A stretch of 64,000 nucleotides of DNA from Phaeospirillum sp. (GTDB taxonomy: Bacteria > Pseudomonadota > Alphaproteobacteria > Rhodospirillales > Magnetospirillaceae): contig JAUSFB010000032.1 in the NCBI GenBank assembly GCA_030651575.1, positions 24,001-88,000 on the forward strand, read 5' to 3'. Positions 41,914 to 49,152 of this stretch are shown here, piece after piece. The position numbers and the translations under genes are program-made. The notes under the pieces are model-generated. The model ran no database searches. It saw only the letters and a list, made by a program, of their open reading frames with translations, and was not told where the DNA came from. Within the stretch, counting starts at the first letter, position 1. Each line of letters opens with the position of its first letter.

Positions 41914-42464
41914 ACGGCGAGGACGGTGAGCTTTCCTCGGTCCGGCGCAACGGCAAGTCCGAAGCCGCCTTCAGGACCATCAGCGAAGTCGCCGACGACC
42001 TCGACGTTCCCCAGCATGTTCTGCGTTTCTGGGAAGGTAAATTTCCCCAGGTCAAGCCGCTGAAGCGGGGGGGAGGGCGGCGCTATTACCGTCCCGATGA
42101 CGTGGCGTTGCTGCGTCGTATTCGCGATCTTCTTTATAGCGAAGGCTACACCATCAAGGGTGTGCAGAAGCTGCTGAAGGAAGGTGGAGGCCGTGATGCC
42201 GCCGTCCCATCACGGGGGCAGGCCGAGCACGAGCCGGAGCTGATTCTCGAAATTCGAGACCCGGATCCACCGGAACCGGCTGATATCATGGACGCTCCCG
42301 AGATTGTTGAATGCGGTGAGGCCCCCATGGAAGAGATCGGAACCGTTCCCGCCAATTTCCCTTCGACGAATGACGAGGCCCGGCTAAAGCCCGGTTTGCG
42401 CCGTGAGTTGGAGGCGCTTTTGGCCGAGTTGGAGCATCTTCGGGGATTACTTCAGCCCCGGTGA
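41910..42464 (+). CDS. MerR family transcriptional regulator
   Basis: 184 residues. N-terminal winged helix: [20 protein letters not shown] and [20 protein letters not shown], then [20 protein letters not shown]. The C-terminal ~90 residues are acidic and probably disordered. The ihfA-merR pair before tRNA-Pro is a common alphaproteobacterial arrangement. Confidence 0.92.
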   Translation: MNGEDGELSSVRRNGKSEAAFRTISEVADDLDVPQHVLRFWEGKFPQVKPLKRGGGRRYYRPDDVALLRRIRDLLYSEGYTIKGVQKLLKEGGGRDAAVPSRGQAEHEPELILEIRDPDPPEPADIMDAPEIVECGEAPMEEIGTVPANFPSTNDEARLKPGLRRELEALLAELEHLRGLLQPR

Positions 42465-42473
42465 AGAACGTGG

Positions 42474-42502
42474 TTGCAAGCCCCCAATTGCCTGACTATA
42501 GT
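42474..42502 (+). promoter_or_regulatory. sigma70-type promoter of tRNA-Pro
   Basis: TTGCAA (42474-42479), exactly 17 bases, then TATAGT (42497-42502). About 90 bases upstream of the mature tRNA, consistent with a processed 5' leader. Confidence 0.65.
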
Positions 42503-42600
42503 GCGCCCCTCTCCCGGCACACCCCGCGCCGGTTCTTCCTCGACCCAGGCCGCCTCGGCGGTCGGGATAAAAGCTTTGGCGGCATAGCCCGCCACACGGT

Positions 42601-42677
42601 CGGAGCGTAGCGCAGCCCGGTAGCGCATCAGTCTGGGGGACTGGGGGTCGCAGGTTCGAATCCTGTCGCTCCGACCA
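42601..42677 (+). tRNA. tRNA-Pro (anticodon GGG)
   Basis: 77 bases with encoded CCA. Acceptor stem CGGAGCG / CGCTCCG; anticodon loop CTGGGGG with GGG at 42635-42637; T arm GCAGG-TTCGAAT-CCTGT. The 3' half is the integration target of the downstream element and is duplicated at 61538. Confidence 0.97.
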
Positions 42678-42704
42678 ATATAAGGCCCTGAAACCTAACG
42701 GTTT
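42630..42704 (+). repeat. left attachment repeat (attL)
   Basis: 75 bases identical to 61538-61612, covering the tRNA-Pro anticodon arm through the T arm, CCA and most of the terminator. It reconstitutes a functional tRNA at the left junction. Confidence 0.95.
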
Positions 42705-42713
42705 TGGGGCCTT
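42682..42713 (+). terminator. tRNA-Pro terminator, element-supplied copy
   Basis: Stem AAGGCCCTGAAACC with GGTTTTGGGGCCTT around a TAAC loop. Two differences from the copy at 61590 turn a U-A and a G-C pair into U-G and G-U wobbles, so the RNA stem is preserved. Confidence 0.8.
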
Positions 42714-42745
42714 TCCATTTCTGGCGGCTGTTACCCAAAAACGCT

Positions 42746-42817
42746 CGGGATTACATGGGGATTACAAAACCCCTGACGCTGTAATCCCGACGCCCGCCGC
42801 GATCCTCGGGATTACAT
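42746..42817. repeat. integrase arm-type repeats, left end
   Basis: A 25-base unit at 42746-42770 is perfectly repeated at 61377-61401. Each unit itself contains two copies of GGATTACA. Further copies of the CGGGATTACA core lie inverted at 42780-42789 and direct at 42807-42817. Arrangement and position suit integrase or excisionase arm sites. The wider gap 42678-43052 contains nothing else that I recognise. Confidence 0.7.
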
Positions 42818-43052
42818 ATGGGGGGAACATGGCCGAACGCGCCTTGTGCCGGTGGCTCTGACGGCCCCCGTAGCCCACTTGATACCGATAGTGCGCCAAC
42901 CGCGTTTTCCGGGCCGCTGACGGCATGAGCTGGGTAGATCGAAGTACGGCACCTCTCGACTCCCTTCCCGTGCCGCTGTAGCCTCTTCCCTGCCTACCGG
43001 TGCGGCTATTTTCACCGAGGCATCGCGATGCCTCCCAAAAGGGAGAAATCCG

Positions 43053-43277
43053 ATGACTCAGTTTGAAAAGCGGCTCGTGTCGAAAAAGGAGCTCAAGAGC
43101 GTCTGCGGCATCCCGTACACGCCTCAACACATCGGGCGGCTCGAAGCGGCCGGGAAATTCCCGAAGCGGGTAAACCTGGGGCCGGGTCGGGTCGCATGGG
43201 TGATGTCCGAGGTGGATGCGTGGGTGAGCGAGCGTATTGCTGAACGCGATACACCCTCTCACGAGACTTCCTTTTGA
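43053..43277 (+). CDS. alpA: AlpA family excisionase/regulator
   Basis: 74 residues, a MerR-like helix-turn-helix: RLVSKKELKSVCGIPYTPQH, RLEAAGKFPKRVNLGPGRVAW and VDAWVSERIAER. In prophage CP4-57, AlpA promotes integrase expression and excision. Ends in TGA directly before a strong hairpin, so TGA is a true stop here. Confidence 0.9.
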   Translation: MTQFEKRLVSKKELKSVCGIPYTPQHIGRLEAAGKFPKRVNLGPGRVAWVMSEVDAWVSERIAERDTPSHETSF

Positions 43278-43285
43278 TGGGGCGA

Positions 43286-43320
43286 GGGGCGGACGGTGTG
43301 CACAACCGTCCGCCCCTTTC
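43286..43320 (+). terminator. intrinsic terminator of alpA
   Basis: Perfect 12-bp stem GGGGCGGACGGT / ACCGTCCGCCCC with a seven-base loop, followed by TTTC; nine bases after the alpA stop. Confidence 0.85.
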
Positions 43321-43467
43321 ATCCGGAACCTTCTCCCGCCACGATGCCGACTTCAAGGGCGGCTGCGATCACCACGTCCCCGATAGACCCGTGAAGCTCA
43401 TCCGGAAGCGATACAGCGGCTTTCCGCTTTTCACCTCCTTGCGCTACCTCTTGATCCCGATGCTCGC

Positions 43468-43671
43468 CTATACCGCCTTGGTTGGCTCCGAAATCGTCAC
43501 CCCATAGGGTAGATCGTCCAATTCCTTCCGCGTCACTGGACGCAAAGGCACGTCGCGGCACCGGAACCAGTTGCACAGGGCAGGCTGTCCAGACTTGGGG
43601 ACGAAGTAAATTCGCCCGCAGTGCGGGCAGCAGAGAAAATCCGAAAGTGGGACATTCCAACCAGGGGGCAT
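43468..43671 (-). CDS. small zinc-ribbon-like protein
   Basis: 67 residues with a C-C-P-H-C-G knuckle (residues 14-19) and a second pair in PALCNWFRCRDV, a likely zinc site. Function unknown. Its ATG lies one base after the hns stop, so it is probably translationally coupled to the H-NS gene. Stops at TAG. Confidence 0.6.
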   Translation of the reverse strand: MPPGWNVPLSDFLCCPHCGRIYFVPKSGQPALCNWFRCRDVPLRPVTRKELDDLPYGVTISEPTKAV

Positions 43672-43672
43672 A

Positions 43673-44014
43673 TCAGGCGATCTTGAGGCTTTCCATGGTC
43701 ACGCCTCCGGCGATCTTCGCCGCGATCCACTTGGGTTGACGGCCACGCCCCGTCCAGGTTTCTGAAGGATTGTCGGGATTGCGGAATTTCGGGGCGACCT
43801 GGGCGCGGGCATCGTCCGGGGCTTTGGGCTTGCGGCCCCTTGTGGTGGCAGGGGTACCGAGAATCTCTGCAACGGTAAAGCCCCGGCTTTCGATAAGGGA
43901 GAGGGCATCGGCGCGGCAGCTTTCCAACTCCTCCGCCTTCGCCTGTTTGATCTTCTCAGCAAGTTCTTCTTGCTGCTTCAGCAGGTCGGCCAAAGACGGG
44001 TTTTTGCCGGTCAT
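43673..44014 (-). CDS. H-NS family nucleoid-associated protein
   Basis: 113 residues. An N-terminal coiled-coil oligomerisation region (LADLLKQQEELAEKIKQAKA) and the C-terminal H-NS DNA-binding signature NPSETWTGRGRQPKWIA. Element-encoded H-NS proteins typically silence AT-rich transferred DNA; the AT-rich 44.0-46.0 kb region next to it would be a natural target. The upstream region carries ATGCGAACG iterons. Confidence 0.9.
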   Translation of the reverse strand: MTGKNPSLADLLKQQEELAEKIKQAKAEELESCRADALSLIESRGFTVAEILGTPATTRGRKPKAPDDARAQVAPKFRNPDNPSETWTGRGRQPKWIAAKIAGGVTMESLKIA

Positions 44015-44095
44015 GCGTTATCCCCTGTTGATATATAGGCGTGTGTCTGTCAGCCCATATATCAAAATCGCCCCAATAAGCCAAGAGCCGGAAAT

Positions 44096-44212
44096 ATGCG
44101 AACGTGCCGCATTTAATGCGAACGTCATTTTTAGCTTGATTAAAAAGCTGCCGGCCTTCCGAGAAACGAACTCATGCGAACGACTATACGAACATTCGCA
44201 ATAAATTCGCAT
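44096..44212. repeat. TGCGAA iteron cluster upstream of hns
   Basis: Copies of ATGCGAACG at 44096-44104, 44116-44124 and 44174-44182, a variant ATACGAACA at 44186-44194, and an inverted ATTCGCAT at 44205-44212. The same unit recurs at 45620-46027. Confidence 0.75.
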
Positions 44213-44220
44213 AAAAAAAT

Positions 44221-44304
44221 TTGCATTTCTATATATTGGAGTATAATAACTGGGCTTAAGATGACTTCCGGACAAAGCCCCATCCCTCACGGTTTGGGGC
44301 TTTT
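44221..44304 (+). ncRNA. candidate short RNA with promoter and terminator
   Basis: TTGCAT, 15 bases, TATAAT (44242-44247) predicts a start near 44254. The transcript would begin GCTTAAGATGACTTCCGG and end at a hairpin AAGCCCCA / TGGGGCTT followed by TTTT (44275-44304). So an RNA of about 50 bases is plausible. The -35 spacing is short and no expression data are available. Confidence 0.45.
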
Positions 44305-44367
44305 CCTTTGACTTTTTTTGGAACCGCATATAATGCAGAGCAATTCGTACCGGAAGTCATCTTAAGC
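44254..44367. repeat. 18-bp perfect inverted repeat
   Basis: GCTTAAGATGACTTCCGG at 44254-44271 and its exact complement at 44350-44367, separated by 78 bases. The second arm lies just after another promoter-like pair (TTGACT 44308, TATAAT 44329-44334). Confidence 0.85.
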
Positions 44368-44738
44368 AATGGCTAAACCGGGGGGCGCCTATAGGAGCTG
44401 ATATCTTATAGGGTCAAACGCCGGGAGCTACACGAATTAAAATAATGCTTCCAGAACGATCAGAACTTTCTCGGACACCTCAGTTTACACGGAAAGTTAT
44501 CAGGGCATTGTGGAAATGGGGAATACCACCCCACCAGATGAAAACTTCACTGGTAAGCCTTGCGAAATGTAAAATCCACTCCAGTAGATCACCGTATAGG
44601 CGTATCGAAGACGCTCCACACTGCATAAGAAATTGCATGGGGGGTAGGGGGGATAAAGGAAATTTTGATGGCGAACAACAATCCCTGTTGTTTCCTCGAT
44701 TTCCGGAAAGCCGAGAAACTAAAACCAACGCTCTACAC

Positions 44739-44775
44739 CGCAAAACTCCTCGATACAGTAGAGTTTTGCGTTTTT
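44739..44775 (+). terminator. intrinsic terminator
   Basis: Stem CGCAAAACTC / GAGTTTTGCG (44739-44748 and 44761-44770) followed by TTTTT. Would end any transcript from the 44340 promoter-like box. Confidence 0.75.
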
Positions 44776-44988
44776 ATAACATTCGCTGTGTCCGTTAGAA
44801 ATGCCATGCGGCATTCGAGGTATTTCTAGGAGTGGATATATTTATAATCGATATCTGGGCGGGGTTTTCAGCGGGGTGATCCTGAATATACAAAGGGTAG
44901 ATATCGAGGTTGTGTTTTTCTTCGCCGTCTGTTTTGCATAAATCCGCGTTGTCGATATAATGAAATTGTAATCTTTAATCTGTTTTCT

Positions 44989-45168
44989 ATGGCAATTATC
45001 TCTGTGCGAGTGCCCGATAAGGTGGCGAGGCTTGTAAAGCCGCATTCTGTCGTAAGCTTTAGTGAATTAAAGGAAATCGAGGAGGAGGCTGGATGGGTGA
45101 GCTACCCGGTAAATCTTCCTGCTGTGGAGTTTTTGCGGCAGTTGCGCGGTATTATTGACGAAAAATAG
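44989..45168 (+). CDS. putative antitoxin of a RelE-type toxin-antitoxin pair
   Basis: 59 residues beginning MAIISVRVPDKVARLVKP and ending LRGIIDEK, with an acidic middle (KEIEEEAG). Not a recognised antitoxin family by motif; the call rests on its size and its position one base before a RelE-like toxin gene (TAG, C, ATG). A ribbon-helix-helix start is possible. Codes in standard sense codons only, and stops at TAG. Confidence 0.55.
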   Translation: MAIISVRVPDKVARLVKPHSVVSFSELKEIEEEAGWVSYPVNLPAVEFLRQLRGIIDEK

Positions 45169-45169
45169 C

Positions 45170-45412
45170 ATGGTATCCAGTTGGAAAAAAATAATACGCA
45201 AAGAGGATAAGAAAACGCAATTACTGCTTGAAGCCGTCGTATTGCAGATTCTTGCGGGACAAGTCGAGAAATTGGATATAAAACCCCTTGCCGGTCATCC
45301 GTGACTATATCGTTGCAGGCTGTGAAAAATGAGGATCATCTATAAATGCGATGGTGATATCGTGGAGATTGTTGCCATTCGGTATCGAGGCGACGTATAT
45401 AAGGGATATTAG
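45170..45412 (+). CDS. RelE/ParE-family toxin read through two in-frame TGA codons
   Basis: With TGA as sense the frame gives 80 residues ending at TAG. Pieces: KKTQLLLEAVVLQILAGQ, then VEKLDIKPLAGHP, TGA (45302), LYRCRL, TGA (45323), KMRIIYKCDGDIVEIVAIR, YRGDVYKGY. RelE proteins read ..LKG.PGLYRLRVGDYRIIY.., so the second TGA sits on the nearly invariant Gly after R-x-R-x, and the first on a position that is often Gly. Under the standard code only a 44-residue fragment is made. Either a recoded gene or a toxin inactivated twice at Gly codons. Confidence 0.7.
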
Positions 45413-45415
45413 CCC

Positions 45416-45440
45416 AAAAAGGCCTGCCACGGCTTTTTTT
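45416..45440. terminator. bidirectional terminator between convergent genes
   Basis: AAAAAGGCC, six-base loop, GGCTTTTTT: nine pairs including one G-U, with A and T runs on either side, between the toxin gene and the convergent HTH gene. Confidence 0.6.
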
Positions 45441-45442
45441 AT

Positions 45443-45880
45443 CTATCCGAATACCTTCCACCAGTGCCTTTTTTGTGGTTCATTGGGGCTCGATAGAAGC
45501 CTTATCGCCTCGTTTGCTTTTATGTATTCTCGGGTTAGGTGCTCGCGTTCTGCCTCGGCTTTTTCCGCCCGGGCTTCTGCTTTTGCGAGTTGATCTTTCA
45601 AAATGGCTATAATATCGGCGTTCGCATATGGATTCGCATCGTTTCGCATTGGCGTTCGCACTGGTTCGTATTTGTCTTTTTCCTCTTCGTTATGAGGTTC
45701 CGGCTTGTTTTTTGGTTTTCCAAATACCTCCTCCAGTGCCACATAGAGTATTTTTATATTGCGTCATTCGTATTGAATATGCGAACGGTCTATAACCCCG
45801 CTCGCTATTTTTTTCTCTATTGTGCGCCTGCTGATGCCGAAAAGTTCTACAGCTTCCTTCATGCGAATGTATACGAACAT
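45443..45880 (-). CDS. HTH plus coiled-coil DNA-binding protein with one in-frame TGA
   Basis: With TGA as sense, 145 residues from ATG 45880 to TAG. N-terminal helix-turn-helix MKEAVELFGISRRTIEKKIA, then SGVIDRSHIQYE, TGA (45764-45766), RNIKILYVALEEVFG, a coiled coil KDQLAKAEARAEKAEAEREH and a C-terminal WWKVFG. Related plasmid/phage regulators have a D-G-R-R turn before the ..L..VFG segment, so Gly at the TGA is plausible. In the standard code it splits into 38 and 99 residues with no ribosome-binding site for the second part. Iterons lie inside the gene and its promoter, suggesting autoregulation. Confidence 0.65.
45620..45673. repeat. phased TTCGCAT iterons inside the HTH gene
   Basis: Five inverted-orientation units: CGTTCGCAT 45620-45628, GATTCGCAT 45632-45640, GTTTCGCAT 45642-45650, CGTTCGCAC 45654-45662, GGTTCGTAT 45665-45673. 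Centre-to-centre spacing of 10-12 bases places them on one DNA face. Confidence 0.8.
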
Positions 45881-46027
45881 GATTGCGTAATTATGCGAAT
45901 AAATATGCGAACGAACGCGAACACCCATGCGAAACGATGCGAATAATATGTTGAGTATATTGATAATGGAGAGAAAATCAAAAGATATGCGAACGGATGC
46001 GAAACGGTGCGAACGGATGTGCGAACT
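45779..46027. repeat. ATGCGAACG iteron array upstream of the HTH gene
   Basis: Units at 45779, 45861, 45871, 45893, 45905, 45915, 45927, 45937, 45987, 45997, 46007 and 46019 (consensus ATGCGAACG with A/T/C variants at the end). Several are spaced 10-12 bases. Lies between the HTH gene and the replication-relaxation gene, in AT-rich DNA. Confidence 0.85.
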
Positions 46028-46071
46028 ATTCGCTATTGCTCAAATACCCGCTCCAATACGCCACGCCGCAT

Positions 46072-47001
46072 TTATTCAAAAACATTCGCCTTTGTCCTGT
46101 CGGCCAACACCCAATCGCCTCCAAAATCGGCCTTCACGCTGTCCAAGCTGTTGAAGGCCATCAATTGAAAGGCCCGGCTGCCTCGGAAACCCGGCACATC
46201 AAGCAAACGATCCATGACGCGAACGGCTGCCTTGGCGTCGCAGAAGATATTCAGGACTCGCCCCGCCGCCTCATGGCCGAAGGCACGGGGATAGGCGTCC
46301 ATATCGAGAGCTGGGATATGGTTGACGAGTTTTTTCACGATCCGCCCGACATCTGGGAAGCGGTGCAGTTCGAGCGCCACTGCCCGTTTCTTCGTTCCGG
46401 TATCGAAGAAGGCCAGCCCGTCGGGGACGATGAAGCGATGGTGCGGAAGATCGACGCGGCACACCGAACGAAGGCGATTGCTTCCCGCCCGGTTCGCCCC
46501 GATCTTGTCGAAATAGTGCCGCGTTTCGAGGCACTCGCGCCTTTCGTCGGCAGCAACCCAAGCGTCGAACGCTATGCAGGCGTCGATATACGCGGCCCGA
46601 TGATCGAAGTCGTTCGCGTATTGAATGCCGCCCACCGGATAGCGGATATCCGCCACCTCCAAGCGATCCATATCCGCCACCAGTTCGGCCCCGTGCTTCG
46701 TCAGGGTGTAGACGCGGGGAATCCGCCCCTTGGCCGATTCCGGGGCGAAGTCGTGGAAGGCAATAAGGTTGTCGGTCGGACGCCGGCACAGCCGGGGCAG
46801 CACGTCGCTTCGGATATGGCTTTCATTCTTCGCCACGCCCAAGGCGATGAATTGGGCGACGGTGAGATAGCGATAGCGTGCAAGCGCCAACAAAACCCGC
46901 TGCTGCGGCACGCTGATGGCGTCAAGCGGACGATCCACGCTCCGCAATTCGCGGCGCTTCCTGGCTCGCTCGTGCAGCTTCTCGCTGTCGGTCTGTGTCA
47001 T
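46072..47001 (-). CDS. replication-relaxation family protein
   Basis: 309 residues. The winged-helix N-terminus (QQRVLLALARYRYLTVAQFI, VLPRLCRR) and the following core (VYTLTKHGAELVADM, YANDFDHRAAYIDACIAF) fit the replication-relaxation family found beside conjugation coupling ATPases on plasmids and integrative elements. Its precise role is unclear. 15 bases downstream of the TraD-like gene on the same strand. Stops at TAA. Confidence 0.78.
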   Translation of the reverse strand: MTQTDSEKLHERARKRRELRSVDRPLDAISVPQQRVLLALARYRYLTVAQFIALGVAKNESHIRSDVLPRLCRRPTDNLIAFHDFAPESAKGRIPRVYTLTKHGAELVADMDRLEVADIRYPVGGIQYANDFDHRAAYIDACIAFDAWVAADERRECLETRHYFDKIGANRAGSNRLRSVCRVDLPHHRFIVPDGLAFFDTGTKKRAVALELHRFPDVGRIVKKLVNHIPALDMDAYPRAFGHEAAGRVLNIFCDAKAAVRVMDRLLDVPGFRGSRAFQLMAFNSLDSVKADFGGDWVLADRTKANVFE

Positions 47002-47016
47002 GGTGGGAGGGCTTTG

Positions 47017-48753
47017 TTAGTCGATAGGAAATTGGGTCTGCGCGGTCCTGGTGTCCGCCGCCGTTACCGATGCCACAGGACGATAGAAGCGGGATGCTTG
47101 GTTATCGCGCACCGCCTCCCATGCCTCCGCCGATATGGCCCCCTGGTTCTTGATCCGGTGCGACGGCATCCGCTTGACAACGCCCTTGCGGCTTCCCGCC
47201 TTGATATGGAAATACCCGGTTGAGAGGGCTTGCAGCTCGTCCAGGTCGGCGCCGGTTTCGTCGGCGATCTTCTTCAGGGTGAATAGGGCGTTTTTGCCGG
47301 TGATCTTCACAGCGGTATTGCCCATAACGGCCTTAAGCAAGTCCGGGCTCATGTCATCGCCTAAAATCTGTTGTGCAAGGGTGAGATGCACTCCGTATTT
47401 CCGCGCTTCCTTTAAAAGCACTCCGATACTGGCGGATATATAGTTCTGGCATTCGTCCACGAATACATGCACGGGCACGCGCCTTTCCGCCGGCATACGC
47501 CCTTGTTTGAAGGCGAACGCCTTGAGGCGGGCGATGATGAATTTCCCGATCAGGCTCGAAGCCGTTTCCTCGGCATCGCCTCGGCTGAAACGGAAAATCA
47601 CCACAGCCCGGCGGTTCAATTCGGCTTCGAGGCTGAACGTGCTTTTCCCCTGCGTCATCCCCGAGAAAAGCGGATTGCCTCCCAGCACCTCGAAAAGACG
47701 CATCCGCACGCCACGTTTGCTGATATCCATGTTCTTGTCGCGAAACTCGCGCCGGAAAAATTCCCGATACATGGAATCCATCAACACCCGGTCGGCAAAC
47801 GCCAACCATTCATCGTTTTTTGTATCGTCCAAGAATTCCATAAGGTCGAGAATGCGCGATCCCGGCTTGTAGAGCATCACCGTCAGACAAGCGGAAATCA
47901 GCGTCCGCATTTGCGGGGTGAATTCCATCCCTTCCACCAGTTCCGGAAACACCTCGATCAATTGCTTGACGACAATGGAAATGTCTTTGGGATTCCGCTC
48001 GTCATCCAGAATATCGAGCGGATTGAATACCGGCATTTTTCCAGGAGATAGGGACGGGTCGATATATACCAGCCGCGCGCCGTCCGAGAGCTCCGGCCAG
48101 TGCCCAACCTCTTCGGCAACGTCGCCATGCGGATCTATTAAGACCACGCCCGTTGAGGTGTTGCGGGTGAGGTAATGATAGATTATGGCTTTCAGGGCTT
48201 CTGACTTTCCGGAGCCTGCGGCCCCGGTTATGTAGGTGTGCCGCCTGCGATCTTCCTCAGATATGGGAAGCGTCCAAAACCGATCAAAAAAAAAGCTCCG
48301 AGCCTCCGGATTCTCCGCACACAGAAAACGTATATACCCCAGGTCAGAGTCTTCGTAATTTTCCTCGAATGTCTCGCGCTCTTTTCGTTTTTTCTCATAG
48401 GCGGAAAGTTTGGAATTATATATTTCCCGAAGCCGGGTTTCGATCAGGGCGATGACATAGGGAAGCCTTGCTGGGTCGCGCTCAATGGCGCGGGCCTCGG
48501 CATCAATGTAGTCGGCGGAGGGCTTGGCGGGCTTCAGGCCATCGCGAGCCGAAAACGCCTTATGGAAGTCCGCCCATCTGGTCAGCCCCGCGAGTTCGGC
48601 AAAGGTGTCCGCCACATCGCGGCCGAACGAGGGCAAGTCGGCAAGCCGGAATTTGCCGATCTCCACATCAAGCCCGTCATCGCCTCCGGCGAGATGCCGG
48701 GCAAGCGCCGTTTCCATGGCGTCGGACATCGTTTGCGACAACCCATCCCCCAT
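47017..48753 (-). CDS. VirD4/TraD-like conjugative coupling ATPase
   Basis: 578 residues. Walker A ITGAAGSGKSEALKAIIYHY, a Walker-B-like VVLIDPHGD, and VHVFVDECQNYISASIG; later LTLAQQILGDDMSPDLLKA and ISAEAWEAVRDN. It resembles the soluble DUF87/TraG-type DNA-pumping ATPases; no clear N-terminal membrane anchor is seen. The start is uncertain (48753 or 48732) because it lies inside a 12-bp tandem repeat. Ends TAA. Confidence 0.82.
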   Translation of the reverse strand: MGDGLSQTMSDAMETALARHLAGGDDGLDVEIGKFRLADLPSFGRDVADTFAELAGLTRWADFHKAFSARDGLKPAKPSADYIDAEARAIERDPARLPYVIALIETRLREIYNSKLSAYEKKRKERETFEENYEDSDLGYIRFLCAENPEARSFFFDRFWTLPISEEDRRRHTYITGAAGSGKSEALKAIIYHYLTRNTSTGVVLIDPHGDVAEEVGHWPELSDGARLVYIDPSLSPGKMPVFNPLDILDDERNPKDISIVVKQLIEVFPELVEGMEFTPQMRTLISACLTVMLYKPGSRILDLMEFLDDTKNDEWLAFADRVLMDSMYREFFRREFRDKNMDISKRGVRMRLFEVLGGNPLFSGMTQGKSTFSLEAELNRRAVVIFRFSRGDAEETASSLIGKFIIARLKAFAFKQGRMPAERRVPVHVFVDECQNYISASIGVLLKEARKYGVHLTLAQQILGDDMSPDLLKAVMGNTAVKITGKNALFTLKKIADETGADLDELQALSTGYFHIKAGSRKGVVKRMPSHRIKNQGAISAEAWEAVRDNQASRFYRPVASVTAADTRTAQTQFPID

Positions 48754-48799
48754 GCTCTACGACATAATTTGTGACACGGTTTGCGACATTGTATGTGAC
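48728..48799. repeat. 12-bp tandem array at the start of the TraD-like gene
   Basis: Six consecutive 12-base units: ATCGTTTGCGAC (48728), a degenerate unit (48740), ATGCTCTACGAC (48752), ATAATTTGTGAC (48764), ACGGTTTGCGAC (48776), ATTGTATGTGAC (48788). Consensus AT.GTTTGYGAC. On the minus strand it would encode an M-S-Q-T type tetrapeptide repeat broken by a TAG. Confidence 0.85.
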
Positions 48800-49152
48800 A
48801 ACAATGAAAAGTCAAAATTATCCATACTGACAAACGCTTAACCGTCAATTATTCAATTCGCCTCCCTCCTCATTCTCTGTATGTATCGGCACCATCGCCC
48901 ATCCGTCGCCTCGCTCGTTCCTCGCTTGCCTCCGTCTGGCCGTCAGGTGCCGCCATATCCCTCGAATTCGTCGGGCGGTAGGGCGACGGGGCAGGGCGGA
49001 ACGGAACACTCCGCACCATCCGCCGCCCTACGGGCGGCCCGTCCAAACGTCGGCCCGATTGTCGCGATAGCCGCCCGGATCATCGCTGGCGATGCGAAGC
49101 CATGCGGCTTTACGGTCGTGATGGCGTGATACAGGCCATGGCGCTGCCTATT
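48800..49152. other. intergenic region, possible transfer origin
   Basis: About 350 bases, GC-rich on the right. An imperfect inverted pair (GTAGGGCG near 48977 and CGCCCTAC near 49027) and the tandem array to its left would suit a regulatory or oriT region. No protein gene accepted. Confidence 0.35.

Larger units (their letters stand above)
44015..44988. other. AT-rich intergenic region with iterons and possible small RNAs
   Basis: About 970 bases with no convincing protein gene. Contains ATGCGAACG repeats (44096-44212), two promoter-like boxes, an 18-bp inverted repeat and at least two terminators, listed separately. A 117-codon frame at 44445-44798 was considered and not accepted. Confidence 0.6.

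Noticed and set aside
43053-43320. Reading alpA through its TGA stop
   Set aside because: A perfect terminator hairpin begins nine bases later and the product length is normal, so TGA is a stop here.
43319-43660. Continuation of the hns frame beyond its TGA
   Set aside because: The alternative frame 43468-43671 has a clear C-P-H-C zinc-like motif, and the H-NS C-terminus is already complete at the TGA.
44018-44329. A 103-codon frame on the - strand just upstream of hns
   Set aside because: It is built from iteron and terminator sequence and has no family resemblance.
44445-44798. A 117-codon frame on the + strand
   Set aside because: No ribosome-binding site, odd composition, and its 3' end runs into a terminator hairpin.
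45620-46027. CRISPR array
   Set aside because: Units are only 9 bases, spacers are 1-3 bases or irregular, and no cas genes are present; iterons fit better.
48881-49129. An 82-codon frame on the + strand
   Set aside because: Low-complexity GC-rich composition with no ribosome-binding site; lies in a probable regulatory region.
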